From the NCBI GenBank assembly GCA_039090855.1, contig CM076997.1, positions 163,648,709-163,712,708 of the forward strand: a stretch of DNA of 64,000 nucleotides, given 5' to 3'. This stretch comes from Macrothele yani. Lineage: Eukaryota > Arthropoda > Arachnida > Araneae > Macrothelidae. The position numbers and the translations under genes are program-made. The notes under the pieces were generated by a model, which did no database searches, had not been told where the DNA came from, and worked only from the letters and a program-made list of their open reading frames with translations. Below, one piece after another: positions 1 to 10,154 of the stretch. Position 1 is the stretch's first letter, and each line of letters starts with the position of its first letter.

Positions 1-597
1 TTATGTTGCGAGCGCCAAGTATGTACAGTCGATGAAGGATGGAAGTGACGGTGAACATCAATGAATGAGTTGTCGGAGACCACTGACTGAAGAAGATTCA
101 CCAAGTTAACACGGCGTTCTCTGGTGGAAGGAGATCGGTCCAGGGTAGGATTCAGAGTGCAATTGAAATCCTCCAATTAAAACATGATCTATGGGAGGAA
201 TGCGAGACAAGGCACGACGAAGGCGAGTAAAAAGTATTGTCAAGTGGGTTGAAGAGCTTGGAATATAAATATTAAATATATGATAAGATGTGGAAGCTAT
301 GGTGAATGATGCACACTGTAATAGGTCTCGACATAAGTTTCGAACCGAAAAAGAGGTGATTATGGAGTTGAAAGTATGGCGGATACCTATAGCTAGACCA
401 CTATGGGATGATAGTTGGTAGGCGTGGTGAAATGTGTAGTTCCACTGTCGCCATCGTGAGAATATCGTAGTGGATTGGCAATTCGTCTCTTGTAGTAAGA
501 GAAGATCAGCTCCTAACGGAGTGAGGTCTTCATGTACCAAGGCATTAGAAAATGGGGATGCAAATCCCCTGCAATTAAGAGATACAATCTTGAACAC
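1..597 (-). pseudogene. LINE ORF2, N-terminal APE-like endonuclease domain, frameshifted and partial
   Basis: The first 163 residues (597 to 106) start MFKIVSLNCRG, the first conserved block of the endonuclease/exonuclease/phosphatase fold. The second block, LLLLQETNC, holds the catalytic Glu near residue 37. The block that should read GGDFN reads GGF and then leaves frame: the sequence at 165-174 is two bases short in the Asp codon. Past this point the other frame continues with FNCTLNPTLD and later FIDVHRHFHP and VHTW, the expected next blocks. The enzyme would nick target DNA for target-primed reverse transcription; this copy cannot. The left end is the window edge. Confidence 0.85.
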
Positions 598-2391
598 TTT
601 TTTCCATTAATGCTTGCTGAAGAGCCTTCACAACAGGAGGAAATGATTTGAGTCGATTAAAATAGGTTTTAGCCCACGGATGTTCCTTGCGAAGGTGGGA
701 GATGCATTGATTAAGGACTTGGATCTGATCATGCACTAGAGGGAGAAACGATGCATACTTTGAGAGTAAAGCATGCGTTGTGGAGTGGTCTGTCTTATGT
801 GACAGGTATTGATGTAAATCTTCAAATGAAATCGGCCCAGTAGGAACCGAGCCATCCTTAAGGTATTCGACAAGATCCTCAAATTTAAGAGGAGGCTCTT
901 CGTCGGCCTGGACAGAAGAGGTAGCAGCCTTTGATGGTGAATTCTTTCGAGAGGTACTACCAGTACGGGGAGAGGTGCGGGGTGATGCGGCAGTCGGCTT
1001 CTTCGGTGGGCGTCTTCGAGAAGAACCACGACGTTTCAGCGAAGGCTCAGTTGAGCTCTCATTAACTCGAGATTCGTGGCCAGAAAATCCGTCATCAGCA
1101 GATTTAGAAGTATCAATGATAAGGGCAGTGGAGAAACCCCTGAAGGGGACTCCGCTACAGAATGACGACTCATGGGAAGCGAACAATTAAGTGAGGGAAA
1201 ATCCAGTTGCTGGTCGAAGGATAAAGGGTCCGTAGACACGCGTTGACCAACTCCTGCAGTCGACTTTTGTGAAAGTTTCGATTCTGAAGCTTTCTGTGCA
1301 GTGGAAGAAGGTGTTGCTCGGCTCAGAAGAGGGCCAGAAGTTGTAGGAGAATTATCAGGAGCCTGTGATGCTAGATGTGGGCAATGCACACGTAAATGAT
1401 TCTCTCCGTGGCAAAAAGTGCAGTGGAGGAAGGTAGTCACATCAATTCTCCTACGTTGCTGTCCACAACGAACGTTGAGCACCTTTGGGCAGGCGAGCAA
1501 ATGTTCATCAGATGGAAAGATCACTCTTGCACTTCGGCGAAATCCTCCTATGGATTTATCGTCTGGATCTCTCGGCGCGGCTGAAAGAGTAGTAACTGGC
1601 CCAACAACTCGGCCGAACTTACTGAGTACAGTGCACAGCGCAACGTCTGACACCTCAGGTGGAACCGGATAAAATGTAACCTGGATTGGACGCTGAGAGA
1701 CAGGGTCTGGTAGAAGATGGACGTCTTTGAGGGACAAACCTTCTGTCAAGACAAGATCCGCATGCTCTTTAAGAGCAAAGTACACCAACACAGCTCGAGG
1801 TTTTCGAGCCATGTGAGTAATACTGGCTCCAGCTGGAAGTATCTGCTTGAGAGCCATACTATATTCTTTCAACTTTGTGTCTGGGAGCGCATCAAAACAC
1901 ACTCCGAAGTCCATTCTAGAATAGAATTGTTTTCCCGCTGGGGAATCTTCGGGAATATCTATGGTGGCAGTAAGGCCATCAACAATGACGTACGAGTCTG
2001 GTAAGACTTCTGCAACAAACTTGGAAGGAGCTTTTGTTCCAGTAAGAGCGGCAGAGTATGCCCTAGGAGCAGGACTCGAGCGTGAGTGCTGCAACGCAAC
2101 CTGCTGTTTGAACTGAGTGGAAGAAGAGGGTAAATTAGCAGCGCTGTCAGACACATCCATGTCTTCACTTAAAGCAACAGAGAGTTGCGCTGCACTGACG
2201 TCACTGGTCGAAGCAGGGCAAGAAGCTTGAGCTGTAGTTGAGGAGTCACTTTCCACTTCAAGTGGTTGGGTGACGTCACCTACAAACATTGGAGGAGATT
2301 GGTTTCGTGTCGAGGAGGAGGAGGCGGCGGCAGGAAATGCCTCGCTGATATGGGCGTGGACATCGCTCTTATCAGCAGCAGCCGCCGCCAT
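575..2391 (-). pseudogene. LINE ORF1 (nucleic-acid-binding protein with CCHC zinc knuckle), one frameshift
   Basis: The first frame runs 2391 to about 1190 (about 400 residues in the true frame) and the protein continues in another frame from about 1186 to the stop at 575 (203 residues). Residues 1-120 are Ser/Ala-rich and probably disordered. An RRM-like region at about 225-320 (IQVTFYPVPPEVSD, then VLSKFGRVVGP) precedes one zinc knuckle of form C-x2-C-x4-H-x4-C (CTFCHGENHLRVHC) near residues 322-336. The C-terminal frame has a basic stretch (KRRGSSRRRPPKKP). Such ORF1 proteins coat the element RNA. The Met at 2391 is the first in frame. The frameshift lies between about 1186 and 1200. Confidence 0.8.
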
Positions 2392-2599
2392 TGTTAATGA
2401 CGAGGGCTGCCTGAGAAATCGACCAGCTAGGTCGACAATTCAAATGATGATAACAGAAAAAATAAACTACTCACCAACTTGGGAGATGTATCAAAACAAA
2501 GCACGAACCTTCAGCTTGCAGGAACACGAAAGGAAAATGACGAACCACACGATAAAACACACTAAATAGGCACACAACACGGAGCTCAGAAAAACGTGA

Positions 2600-2916
2600 C
2601 TTAGGCCAAAGGTGGTTTCAAAATATCTTTATTCAAGGTAGAAATCAGAAGACGAACTAATAAGGACGTCTAAATACAAATAAAATACGATCAAAGATCG
2701 TTAAACTACTAAAACCTATATAAAAATATACAGCATAGTGCACAAGTTGAAAAATGGAGCAAAATTACAGCTCGTGATAAATGAACAGCGACAAGCATGT
2801 CTGGGCATTTAGGAAGGATTTTAACAAAAAAACTTATTGCTCATAAGTGCATTGCTGTGCGATTAACAAACTTGTTCAAGAAAATATTGAGAGCTTCAGG
2901 AGACAACATTTCTCTT

Positions 2917-2953
<37 letters not shown>

Positions 2954-3770
2954 TAAGACAGTAAGGTGTAACACATCATAGTTACAAGAATGTACAGTAC
3001 AAAGCAATTGACAAACTGATCATAAGACAAATCAATGAAATGAAGAATATCAGGAGAAGAACAAACTTGGACTTCCTGGTGTAAATATAATATATTACCT
3101 ATTCGGCAATATTCAAAAACAATGTACAGATATACAGCACAGTGTCAACATGTTACAAATCAAAATCGGACCATATACAGAAATGAAACACTATTCTGTT
3201 GACCAGAAAGAAAATGTAAGTATAATAAGAAAACACTCGATGAATAAAGCTTTAACATATTCTCACTATCCATATGTAGTAATAGAAGAATGATAGTACC
3301 AAGCATCACCTCACACAAAAGAACAAAATAGGTAAAATGTTTTTCAAAATATATTACTCATGAGTACAACACCATGCAATTGACTAACTTGTGCAAAAAT
3401 AAATACAGTAAGAATCATTAGTCAACATGTCTCTTGAAAGAAGGTACGATATGACAGTGAGTTTTAACACAACACATTTACAAGGATGTACAGTACTATG
3501 CAATTTAAAAAAAAAACAAAAAAAAACTGATTATCAGACAAATCATTGGAATGTTTAATAACAGGAAATAACTAAACTTGGACATTCTGATGCAAATAAG
3601 ATGGATTACTTGTTCCGCAATATTTTGAAAACTATGTACAATTATACAGCACAGTGCAAACATGTTCGGGAAACAAAATAGAACAAAATTACAAAAAACT
3701 ACACTGCAGAAACAATTTCTATGTTTATACAGCACTATGCTAATGACTAACTGCAATATTTATACTCAAA
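2600..3770. repeat. Diverged ~510-bp tandem units upstream of LINE ORF1
   Basis: Two long, similar units can be aligned by eye. Unit A covers about 2830-3155 and unit B about 3345-3690; shared landmarks (a 'gtacagtac' block, 'acaaatcaatg/acaaatcattg', 'acagcacagtg') lie about 496-516 bases apart. Partial units occur at 2715-2770 and 3716-3765. Unit A is enlarged by the 30-A run. The array sits directly 5' of the minus-strand LINE, so it may be its 5' UTR monomers, or an unrelated old satellite. The 83-residue minus-strand open frame at 3505-3756 lies inside it and is not a gene. Confidence 0.6.
2919..2948 (+). repeat. Homopolymer run of 30 A
   Basis: Thirty consecutive A residues lie inside tandem unit A. 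They may be the tail of a short retroposed insertion or simple slippage; no target duplication is evident. Confidence 0.95.
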
Positions 3771-3819
3771 AGGTGGACCGACACCGTACTAATGTATGTC
3801 AATAAATGGTATGTTGTGT

Positions 3820-3905
3820 TTCCCTTCTACCGAGATTCGAACCCGGACCCATCTTTGACGAATGGTAAGAAGTTAGCTCTTAGACCATTGCACTGCACCA
3901 CTAAT
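3820..3905 (-). mobile_element. tRNA-derived SINE fragment, minus strand
   Basis: The reverse complement has an A-box-like start (TGGTGCAGTGCAATGG), TCTAAGAGC, CCATTCGTC and a B box (GGTTCGAATCTC). The block CATTCGTC and the following GGTCCGGGTTCGAA resemble the head of the SINE family with full copies at 24443, 34680, 44085 and 44994. The body is missing or unrecognisable, so this is an old or truncated copy. It shows only pol III promoter-type boxes. Confidence 0.55.
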
Positions 3906-4600
3906 CCTGGATTTTTTCCGCAGTGTTAGATCACTCTATGCTGCTTTCCGTGTAAATCAGGCAGCAATTTTGACAGTCCAACTGGCACACGTGATTTGGT
4001 TTCCTAAATCGTCAGTATATTCACAGCAGATAGTATCTGTTCCCTTGAAAAAGAGAGCTTACATGTATATGATCGACATTGTCTTGTGTTCCCAGCAATG
4101 ACAGACACCCTGATCGAGCTTCGTCAATCGCACTTGTTCTGCCAGATTTAAGCCTTTCCCTTTCTACCCATTCTTAAATGTTTCCTTGGTTCATTAATGT
4201 TCCGAATTAAAACCATAGTGTGTTACCCATTTTCTCTGAATTTCAGAGCTATGTACCACTATTTCCCTGAACAAAATTTACGATGACAAGCTGTTAAATA
4301 GGGGTGCTATGGGATATAGGAGTTCCCTTGATTACGTACTTACTAATGGAGCCAGAATGAGTGCAGCGATGTGCGAAAAAGGTGCCCACTTTGTATAACT
4401 GACGTTATGAAGTTTAAATGTGGGTCATTTTATGTTGCTTGCGGTATCAATTAAATTAACAAATTATCTTTTCTCTTTATTAACCCTCGTGGGTCTAACT
4501 CAAACTCTCAGCTAAAACTTTTTTGAAAATGAAATAGACAGATGATTAAAAATAAGGTAAGAGGCAGATGATTAAAAATAGGTAACCGAGACGTACACTA
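3906..4600. other. No recognisable gene
   Basis: AT-rich, no convincing coding frame and no clear repeat boundary. It ends where the mariner fragment begins. Confidence 0.6.
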
Positions 4601-5030
4601 TGAGTTGCTCAAACTTGGTGAAACGGTCAATGCTGAGCGTTATTATCAGCAACTCATTCGGGTGTGTGACGCAGTGGAGGCGAAAAGGCCATACACCGAC
4701 AAGGGCAGAACGTCGGTCCTGTTGCTTTAGTATAACGTGCATCCCCACACCGCGAAAACGACTTTAAACACTATCACCGACCTGAGATGGGGGATATTGT
4801 CCCACCCGGCGTGTTCTCCAGACTTCGCCCGGTCGGATTATCATCTCTTTCTCTCCCTGCAACATCAGCTGAGTGATACGCACTTCTCTTCTGTCGAGGA
4901 GGTCTTCACAAGTATTGATGAATATTTTTCCGCAGTGGCATTCTACACCTCTCTGACCGATGGCTCAAATGTATCCAACACGACGGAGTTTATTTCCCTG
5001 ATTAGGCACGTATTTGATTTGCTATAATTT
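4601..5030 (+). pseudogene. mariner transposase, C-terminal fragment
   Basis: One frame reads ELLKLGETVNAERYYQQL, the block before the second catalytic Asp. Next comes a damaged second catalytic block, where LLHDNARPHTA-type sequence has become LL-stop-YNVHPHTA. The third block reads HPACSPDFARSDYHLF, where mariners have HPPYSPDLAPSDYHLF, so the third Asp of the D,D34D triad is kept. The C-terminal tail (HFSSVEEVFTSIDEYF) is also typical. The N-terminal half (DNA-binding helices and first Asp) is absent, so this is a 5'-truncated relic of about 145 residues. No TIR was found at its right end, where LINE sequence begins at about 5060. Confidence 0.9.
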
Positions 5031-5059
5031 GCTGTCAACGGGTTGTGCCTGTGGCCGAG

Positions 5060-5766
5060 AATTAAGTTGCACAGCTAATAATTGCTGTATTGATAAGATG
5101 TGAAATCATTGGATTTAAGCCTAGAGTGAAAAAGCGTGCTGGAGTAATGATTATTTGATAATTTAAGTTCGAAAAGTCTAATAAATTTCTTCTGAAGCAT
5201 CTGTAACTTATTTATATTATATTTAGTTTTATTACCCCAGACTGAAATCCGATAATTAAGAAGAGTCTGAAATAGTGCATAGTATAAAATAATCATCAGT
5301 TGAGGGGCCAGATTATTAAACGCACTGCTAATGATTCCGATGTTCCTAGCGATCTTATTGGAAAGGTAATTTATATGACTATTCAATTTTAGGCCATGTT
5401 GAATTAAAATCCCCAGATAATTGTGACTCTGAACAACTTCGATAGGTATCCCATTAAGGGATATTTGTTGGTATGGCGATGAAAAAATTGATTTGTTAAA
5501 AAAATCATAATTTTAGTTTTACTAAAATTAATAGCAAGGTCATTCATAGTTGACCAGTCTCTCATTAACATAAAAAAGGCCTTCCAATTGTGATATAAGT
5601 ACATCAATATTATTTCCATGTATTAATAATGTTGCATCGTTCGCATAAAGAATTAAGTCAGAATTATGTAAATAAGTAAAATATAATTAATATACATATT
5701 GAAAAGCAAAGGAGCGAGTATCGAGCCCTGTACTAACGAGTTTTAAGTCAGATTGGACATAATCAA
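5060..5766 (-). pseudogene. jockey/CR1-like LINE, C-terminal half of reverse transcriptase
   Basis: Read on the minus strand from 5766: a GVPQGSILGP-type block (now STGLDT, then frame-shifted SILAPLLF), the catalytic box at 5636-5647 reading YAND where Y-A-D-D is expected, the WSTMNDLAINFSKTK block (about 5530-5560), then HINYLSNKIARNIGII and LNYRISVWG with LQKKFIRLFE. These are the palm and thumb blocks of jockey/CR1-type enzymes. Several frameshifts and the Asp-to-Asn change in the active site mean it is inactive. The N-terminal half continues at 10155, beyond the element inserted at the TA at 5767-5768. Confidence 0.85.
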
Positions 5767-5768
5767 TA

Positions 5769-6101
5769 GGGTGAGCCGAAAAAACCCGAAATTTCGAAAC
5801 GCCCTAGTGCGGAAACGTTATGAGTGAGCACCACTAAGAATTGTGTGAAATATTTTTTGAATCGTTTGATATCTTCGGCTCTGACCAGAGGCTCAAAGTT
5901 TCGAAATTTCACTAAACACATGAAATCTTCGAGTGTCCGTCGAAATTACAAGAATTACTTGGATCGAGATGCCGTATTGCGGAAAAGGTTTTAATAACCA
6001 CCACCAACAAATGTGTAAAGTGTAATTTCAATAAGTTAATTTATTCGGCTCTGACCAAAGGCTTGTAGTTTCGAAATTTTTCACAAAAAACGCGAAATGT
6101 A
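5769..6101 (+). repeat. Left long terminal inverted repeat of the 5769-10152 element
   Basis: It contains two diverged direct subrepeats of about 165-175 bases. Each has a 'GCGG(A)AA' block, 'caccac..aa', 'tgtg(t/a)aa', then 'ttcggctctgacca' and 'tttcgaaattt'. The subrepeats suggest arrayed transposase binding sites. The whole arm is matched in inverse at 8588-10152. Confidence 0.8.
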
Positions 6102-6228
6102 TGTGATTGTTTCTAGATTAAAACTCTTCTCCAAAGTTTCATCATAGTCTCATAATTATTCAGTTTTACGACGTCTGGAGGTTGATTTGTTGAAGTCGGA
6201 TGTGTGATCAAACTGCGGCATGATCTTT

Positions 6229-8400
6229 CTAAACAGTAGGGTGGATCGTATGTATCCATCCCTGTTGTTGTGCCCACACACGAGCGGAAGCCTCAGTCAC
6301 TAGTTTAACTATCCGCTCAACAGTTTGCGTATGACATGGACATTGGGAGAAATCCCAGCCGCTGGCGTTTTCGTGGAGACTCATCAGTTCCTCTGAGCTT
6401 ACTCGGCTCAAGACTGGCGGTGGTGTAACTTCACAGTGAAACCAGTCGATAAAGTCTACGTAGTATTTGGCTTCAAAGTTAAGCTTAGGCACGAGAAAAT
6501 TGTGGACATATTCACGAACAGTCCCCCTTGTCTTGACTATTCTCCAGACTGCGAGCTGTCTAATTTCGGCTCTATCATCTGTAAGCATAGCTCACAGCAG
6601 ATTTTCAGGGGAAGAGAAGAACGCATTTCTAGCGATGACTGCATCAATAACCTCTAGAAGGTTATCTGGCAAGAATCTAGATATGTTAATGAGTACCCAT
6701 AAGTGCTTTGCACCATCTTTGATGGCGTGTTTAGTTTGACAGTAAGCCATAGAGGCGTGTAAACTTTCATGACGTATTCCACAATCTGCCTGAATCCTGA
6801 AGATGGATTTGCAGTAGCGATGTACAGCCTCAATGATCTGTTTGTAGTTGTCAACCTACGGGAGTGTGAAAGCGGCCCCGAATTACGTTTTCTGAGGTCA
6901 GATGAACAGGTGCCTGATTGAACTGCATGTGATATTTCCAGCAAATACCTTTGTTCTGCACTCAAGTCTGAAGCTCTAATTAAAGGTTAAACACAATCCA
7001 CGTGTTCATATTTGACTACGGGTAACTCTTCGCATACAGAAAGTTGTTTACCTATGGGACCACTTCTGTTCGAACAGGTGTCTGAGAGGTTCCTCACTCA
7101 AATGGAGGAGGCAAATTACTCATTGCAAAGGCCTGCTAATGTTTAGCTCCAGAGGACGATTTATACCTGATTTGTACCCGATATTTACTGTTGTTCCATT
7201 ACAACCGATTACCTGAAGTTCACCGAAGTCTCAAATCTTCCAGACTACGTACTCATATATGCTGTCGGATATTTCAAGTGTTGTGCCAGATTTGGGAGTC
7301 ATATGTCCAACATACTGTGATGATGGCTGCCTCACTAACGAGATGTGTTGTTTTGTGACGGTTCTCCGGTATAATTTTGCCCCTATCTTTACTTGGGCTA
7401 ATGTCTGGTCCTTACGGTTATCAAATTATAAACCTCTCCAAGCGGTATCGAACGGAGTCTTTGTTTGACTGCTTACAACATTTTTCCCTTTTCCTTTCGA
7501 ATTTTGCTTTTGTCTGTTACAAGTGAAGTGTCTGATTTCAATATGAGGCCCATATCCTGAAGAACACAATATGCTATTGCAGCAGTTTCTCTGTCAGACA
7601 CACTAAACCGCTCAGTACTGAAAGTACAGTTGCGGAAAGTTGTACTCGCATTTGAGAAAGGGATTGAATTTTATTACTGTTGCTGTGGCGATACAAATCC
7701 CATGTTCCTTAGTCAGAAACTAATTCAGTTTCTGTTTAAGGTGGATCGTTGTCGTCAGTCTCACTAGAAACGCGCGTAACCTCCTGTTTTTTGGAAAGAG
7801 CAGAAACCTGTAGTGTTCTCTTGATTGGGTTTTAGAGCTTTTGTGTTTAGATAAGATGAACAGGACCTATGTAACATTCTGGTTGGTCTCTGATCCACAA
7901 GGAACAGTCGTGCTCTGGCACTGACTTTATTCAGTGAATAGCAAACGCATTTACTTATATCTGCGCACTTGCAAGCAGCTATATTAAAAAGTGTTGTATT
8001 TGCTTCATGCCTAAATTTTTGAACAAAATCTTCCACTGTTTGACTTTTAGTAACACGTCTACTAGAACTCTTCATGTTAACGTACTTCTTGTGATATGAG
8101 AGCCACATAGCACGTACATGCTGCTGAAAAACTGTCGGAATAGACGCACTTTGAAACAACTTTTCAATTTTCCCAGCCACAGCCTCTGCAATACATGAGA
8201 AACTAGGTTCTTATTTGCTGTTGGTATTCAAAATAATTTTACGTTTCCTGCTGAAACATTTTCATATATCCTTTTGACATTTTCATATGTCGGAAGCTGG
8301 CTGTCACACATATCTTTCGGAATTCCAAGAATAGGACAAACAGACAAGGAGGCTTTGAACTTGAACACTTCGGAATTGCCATCGCATTCGCCATTACGTC
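6229..8400 (-). pseudogene. Orphan transposase-like protein of a large uncharacterised arthropod family (decayed)
   Basis: Conserved blocks appear in order on the minus strand, across several frames: SQLPTYENV (about 8290); MAGKIEKLFQSASIP to FNIAACKCADISKCVC and FLVDQRPTRM (8180-7764); FSVSDRETAAIAYCVLQDMGL and DKSKIRKEK (about 7620-7500); FDNRKDQTL (about 7430); HISLVRQPSSQYVGHMTP; VIGCNGTTVNIGYKSG (about 7190); RPLQ, ICLLH, EPLRHLFE; SGPIGKQLSVCEELPVV (about 7060); SAEQRYLLEISHA to LYIATANPSS and FIMKVY-like EYVMKVYTPLW (6965-6654); MLTDDRAEIRQLAVWRI to PKLNFEAKYYVDFIDW and PCHTQTVERIVKLVTEAS (6588-6229). I recall these blocks from long arthropod proteins annotated only as uncharacterised. 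FD-x-RKD and GC(D/N)GT could be the first two metal-binding Asp residues; the second is Asn here. Multiple frameshifts and stops; start codon not determined. Confidence 0.7.
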
Positions 8401-8842
8401 AGCGAAGTTGTACTGCAGCGTGTCATTACAGTGAAACTAGCAGAAATGGTGCGGCGCCGGCGGTGGCCTCAAATTTTCTCCTATGACGGTAAGAGCAACG
8501 ACGGAAAAGTTCATTCTGAGGAGGGTAGACCAAGACAGGATGGTTGTATTGGCTGAGAGGGATCTTGAACGTGAGTGTATTATTCCAATACATTTCGCGT
8601 TTTTTATGTAAAATTTCGAAACTTTAAGCCTTTGGTAAGGGCAAACTAAATTAACTGAGTGGAATTATACTTTGAACATTTGTTGTTGATGATTATTAAA
8701 GACTTTTCCGCTTTAAGGCATTTCGATAAGCGTAATTCTGGTATTTTCGATGGGAACTCCACCACATTTCCATGTTTTTCGTGAAATTTCAAATTGTTGA
8801 GCATCTGGTAAGAGCCAAAGGTATTACCTGATTCGAAAAATA

Positions 8843-10061
8843 CACTGAAAAGCAATTGAATTAGAAACAGCTGGCGTAATGCAAATCTGGCGCTGTGGGT
8901 TGTCCTGTAAACGGAAACGACATGACGTATGCAGCGACCCGACAATATAAGGAGTCATGCGACGGGAATCAGTAAGAGTCGGACGCAGTTTGGGTAAAAC
9001 AAAGGATTTAAGCACATTTTATCGTGGGAAAATTCTTGGGGGCCGATGAGTGGGTCACTCCATCTCGGAAGTCGTGCAGGCACAGGGATTTTCACGAGCC
9101 ACTGTGTCAGGGGTGCACCGTGAGTACATCGAATCCGGTAAAACCATCCTTGCAAGGGACAAATACCGTGGACAACAGCGTGTGGATGAGCGGGGTCATC
9201 GTCGCTTAGCTCGCATTGCAACAGCGCATAGACGGGCCATAGTGCAAGAAATCACTCTGCAATTTAACGCTGGTGCACAAAAACGTGTAGGCAACCACAC
9301 CATCCAAAACCATCTCCTCGTTATGGGGCACAGAAGCCATCGTCCCACGAGGGTACCGCTGCTGACCGCATATCACAGGGTGCAAAGATTGGCATGGGCG
9401 AGGGAACATCGCCACTGGACCCTAGACATGTGGGAAAATGTTGCCCGGACGGATGAGTCGAGATTCACGTTGATACATGCGGATGGCAGGATACGAATAC
9501 GGCGCAAACCACATGAAGCGATGGATCCTTCTTGCCAGCAGGGTACTCTTCAAGCTGGTGGGGGTGGCATTTTGGTCTGTGGAATATTTATGTGAACTGA
9601 AAAGGGACCCCTGGTACGTGTGACATCGTCCCTCACAGGTCAACGTTACCGGGATATCCTGGACGACCATTTGTTCCCGTTTGTACGTTTTCAACATCCC
9701 ACTGGGGACCTCATCCTGCAACAAGATAATGCACCGTGCCATCGCTCCCGAATTGTATCCGAATGGTTTGATGAACACTCCACCGACGGGACCTCGCTTT
9801 CTTGGCCAGTTAGGTCACCTGATCTCAATCCCATCGAGCACATCTGGGATGCCATCGAGAGATGGTTCGAGGTTCTGACCCACCTCCATGAAATATTCGT
9901 GAACTGTGGGAGCTTGTTCAGGGGTCGTGGACCCGTATGGCTTCCCAACGCTTCCGGTGTCTTGTCGAGTCCATGCCGAGGCGAATCGCCGCCGTCATCA
10001 GTGCGAAAGATGGTGCTACACGTTACTAGACAGGTATCTCTAATTCAATTGCTCTTCAGTG
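8843..10061 (+). mobile_element. Tc1-like element (family B), copy 1
   Basis: TIRs of about 25 bp are visible: CACTGAAAAGCAATTGAATTAGA at the left, cut short here, and its inverse ending CTCTTCAGTG at 10061. TA lies on both sides (8841-8842, 10062-10063). The length of 1219 bp fits a Tc1-like element with one intronless transposase gene. A second copy is at 44069-45729. Confidence 0.92.
8957..10029 (+). pseudogene. Tc1-like transposase (family B, copy 1)
   Basis: The frame opens at ATG 8957 (MRRESVRVGRSLGKTKD). A TGA at 9047-9049 breaks the N-terminal helix-turn-helix, which continues HSISEVVQAQGFSRATV. The first catalytic block reads ARTDESRFTL (about 9449), the second LQQDNAPCHRS (about 9719) and the third SPDLNPIEHIWD (about 9820), so D, D and E are all kept. 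A second in-frame TGA (9593-9595) replaces Trp after GIFM. A frameshift near 9885-9895 moves the tail (RELWELVQGSW to GATRY) into another frame, ending at TAG 10029. It needs at least three repairs, so it is inactive. Confidence 0.93.
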
Positions 10062-10154
10062 TATTTCACACAATTCTCAGTGGTGCCCACTCACAACGTT
10101 TTCACACTAGGGCGTTTCGGTCAAAGAATTTCAGATTTTTTTCGATCCACCCTA

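Larger units (their letters stand above)
1..2580 (-). mobile_element. Non-LTR retrotransposon (I/Tx1-like LINE), 5' part, cut by the window edge
   Basis: On the minus strand ORF1 (start at 2391) is followed by ORF2 (start at 597), the usual order for LINEs with an APE-type endonuclease. Only the first part of ORF2 lies in the window; the reverse transcriptase should be to the left. The two ORFs overlap by 23 bases (575-597): the ORF1 stop lies just inside the ORF2 start. Each ORF carries a frameshift, so this copy is dead. The 5' limit is not sharp; about 190 bases between 2391 and 2580 are probably 5' UTR. Clade is inferred from ORF1 style (RRM-like region plus one CCHC knuckle) and is uncertain. 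Confidence 0.85.
5769..10152 (-). mobile_element. DNA transposon with ~333-bp TIRs and TA target site, carrying an orphan transposase-like protein
   Basis: The left end begins GGGTGAGCCG after TA (5767-5768). The right end finishes CGATCCACCC before TA (10153-10154), so the ends are inverted GGGTG..C-G.. sequences. Inverted similarity extends from 5769-6101 to 8588-10152 once the 1.2-kb Tc1 in the right arm is removed. Native length is about 3.16 kb. The insertion lies in a LINE reverse transcriptase whose two halves join at the TA, which supports both boundaries. The interior holds only the minus-strand pseudogene at 6229-8400. TA duplication is the Tc1/mariner habit, but the protein does not look like a Tc1 or mariner transposase. 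Superfamily left open. Confidence 0.8.
8588..10152 (-). repeat. Right long terminal inverted repeat, split by a Tc1 insertion
   Basis: The portion 8588-8842 matches the inner part of the left arm in inverse, and 10064-10152 matches its outer part. The join at TA (8841-8842 and 10062-10063) restores the 'aaatatttcacac' string seen in the left arm. The Tc1 at 8843-10061 therefore entered after the host element was in place. Confidence 0.8.

Noticed and set aside
2270..2569. 99-residue plus-strand frame across the LINE ORF1 start
   Set aside because: Antisense to ORF1 and its leader; no motif.
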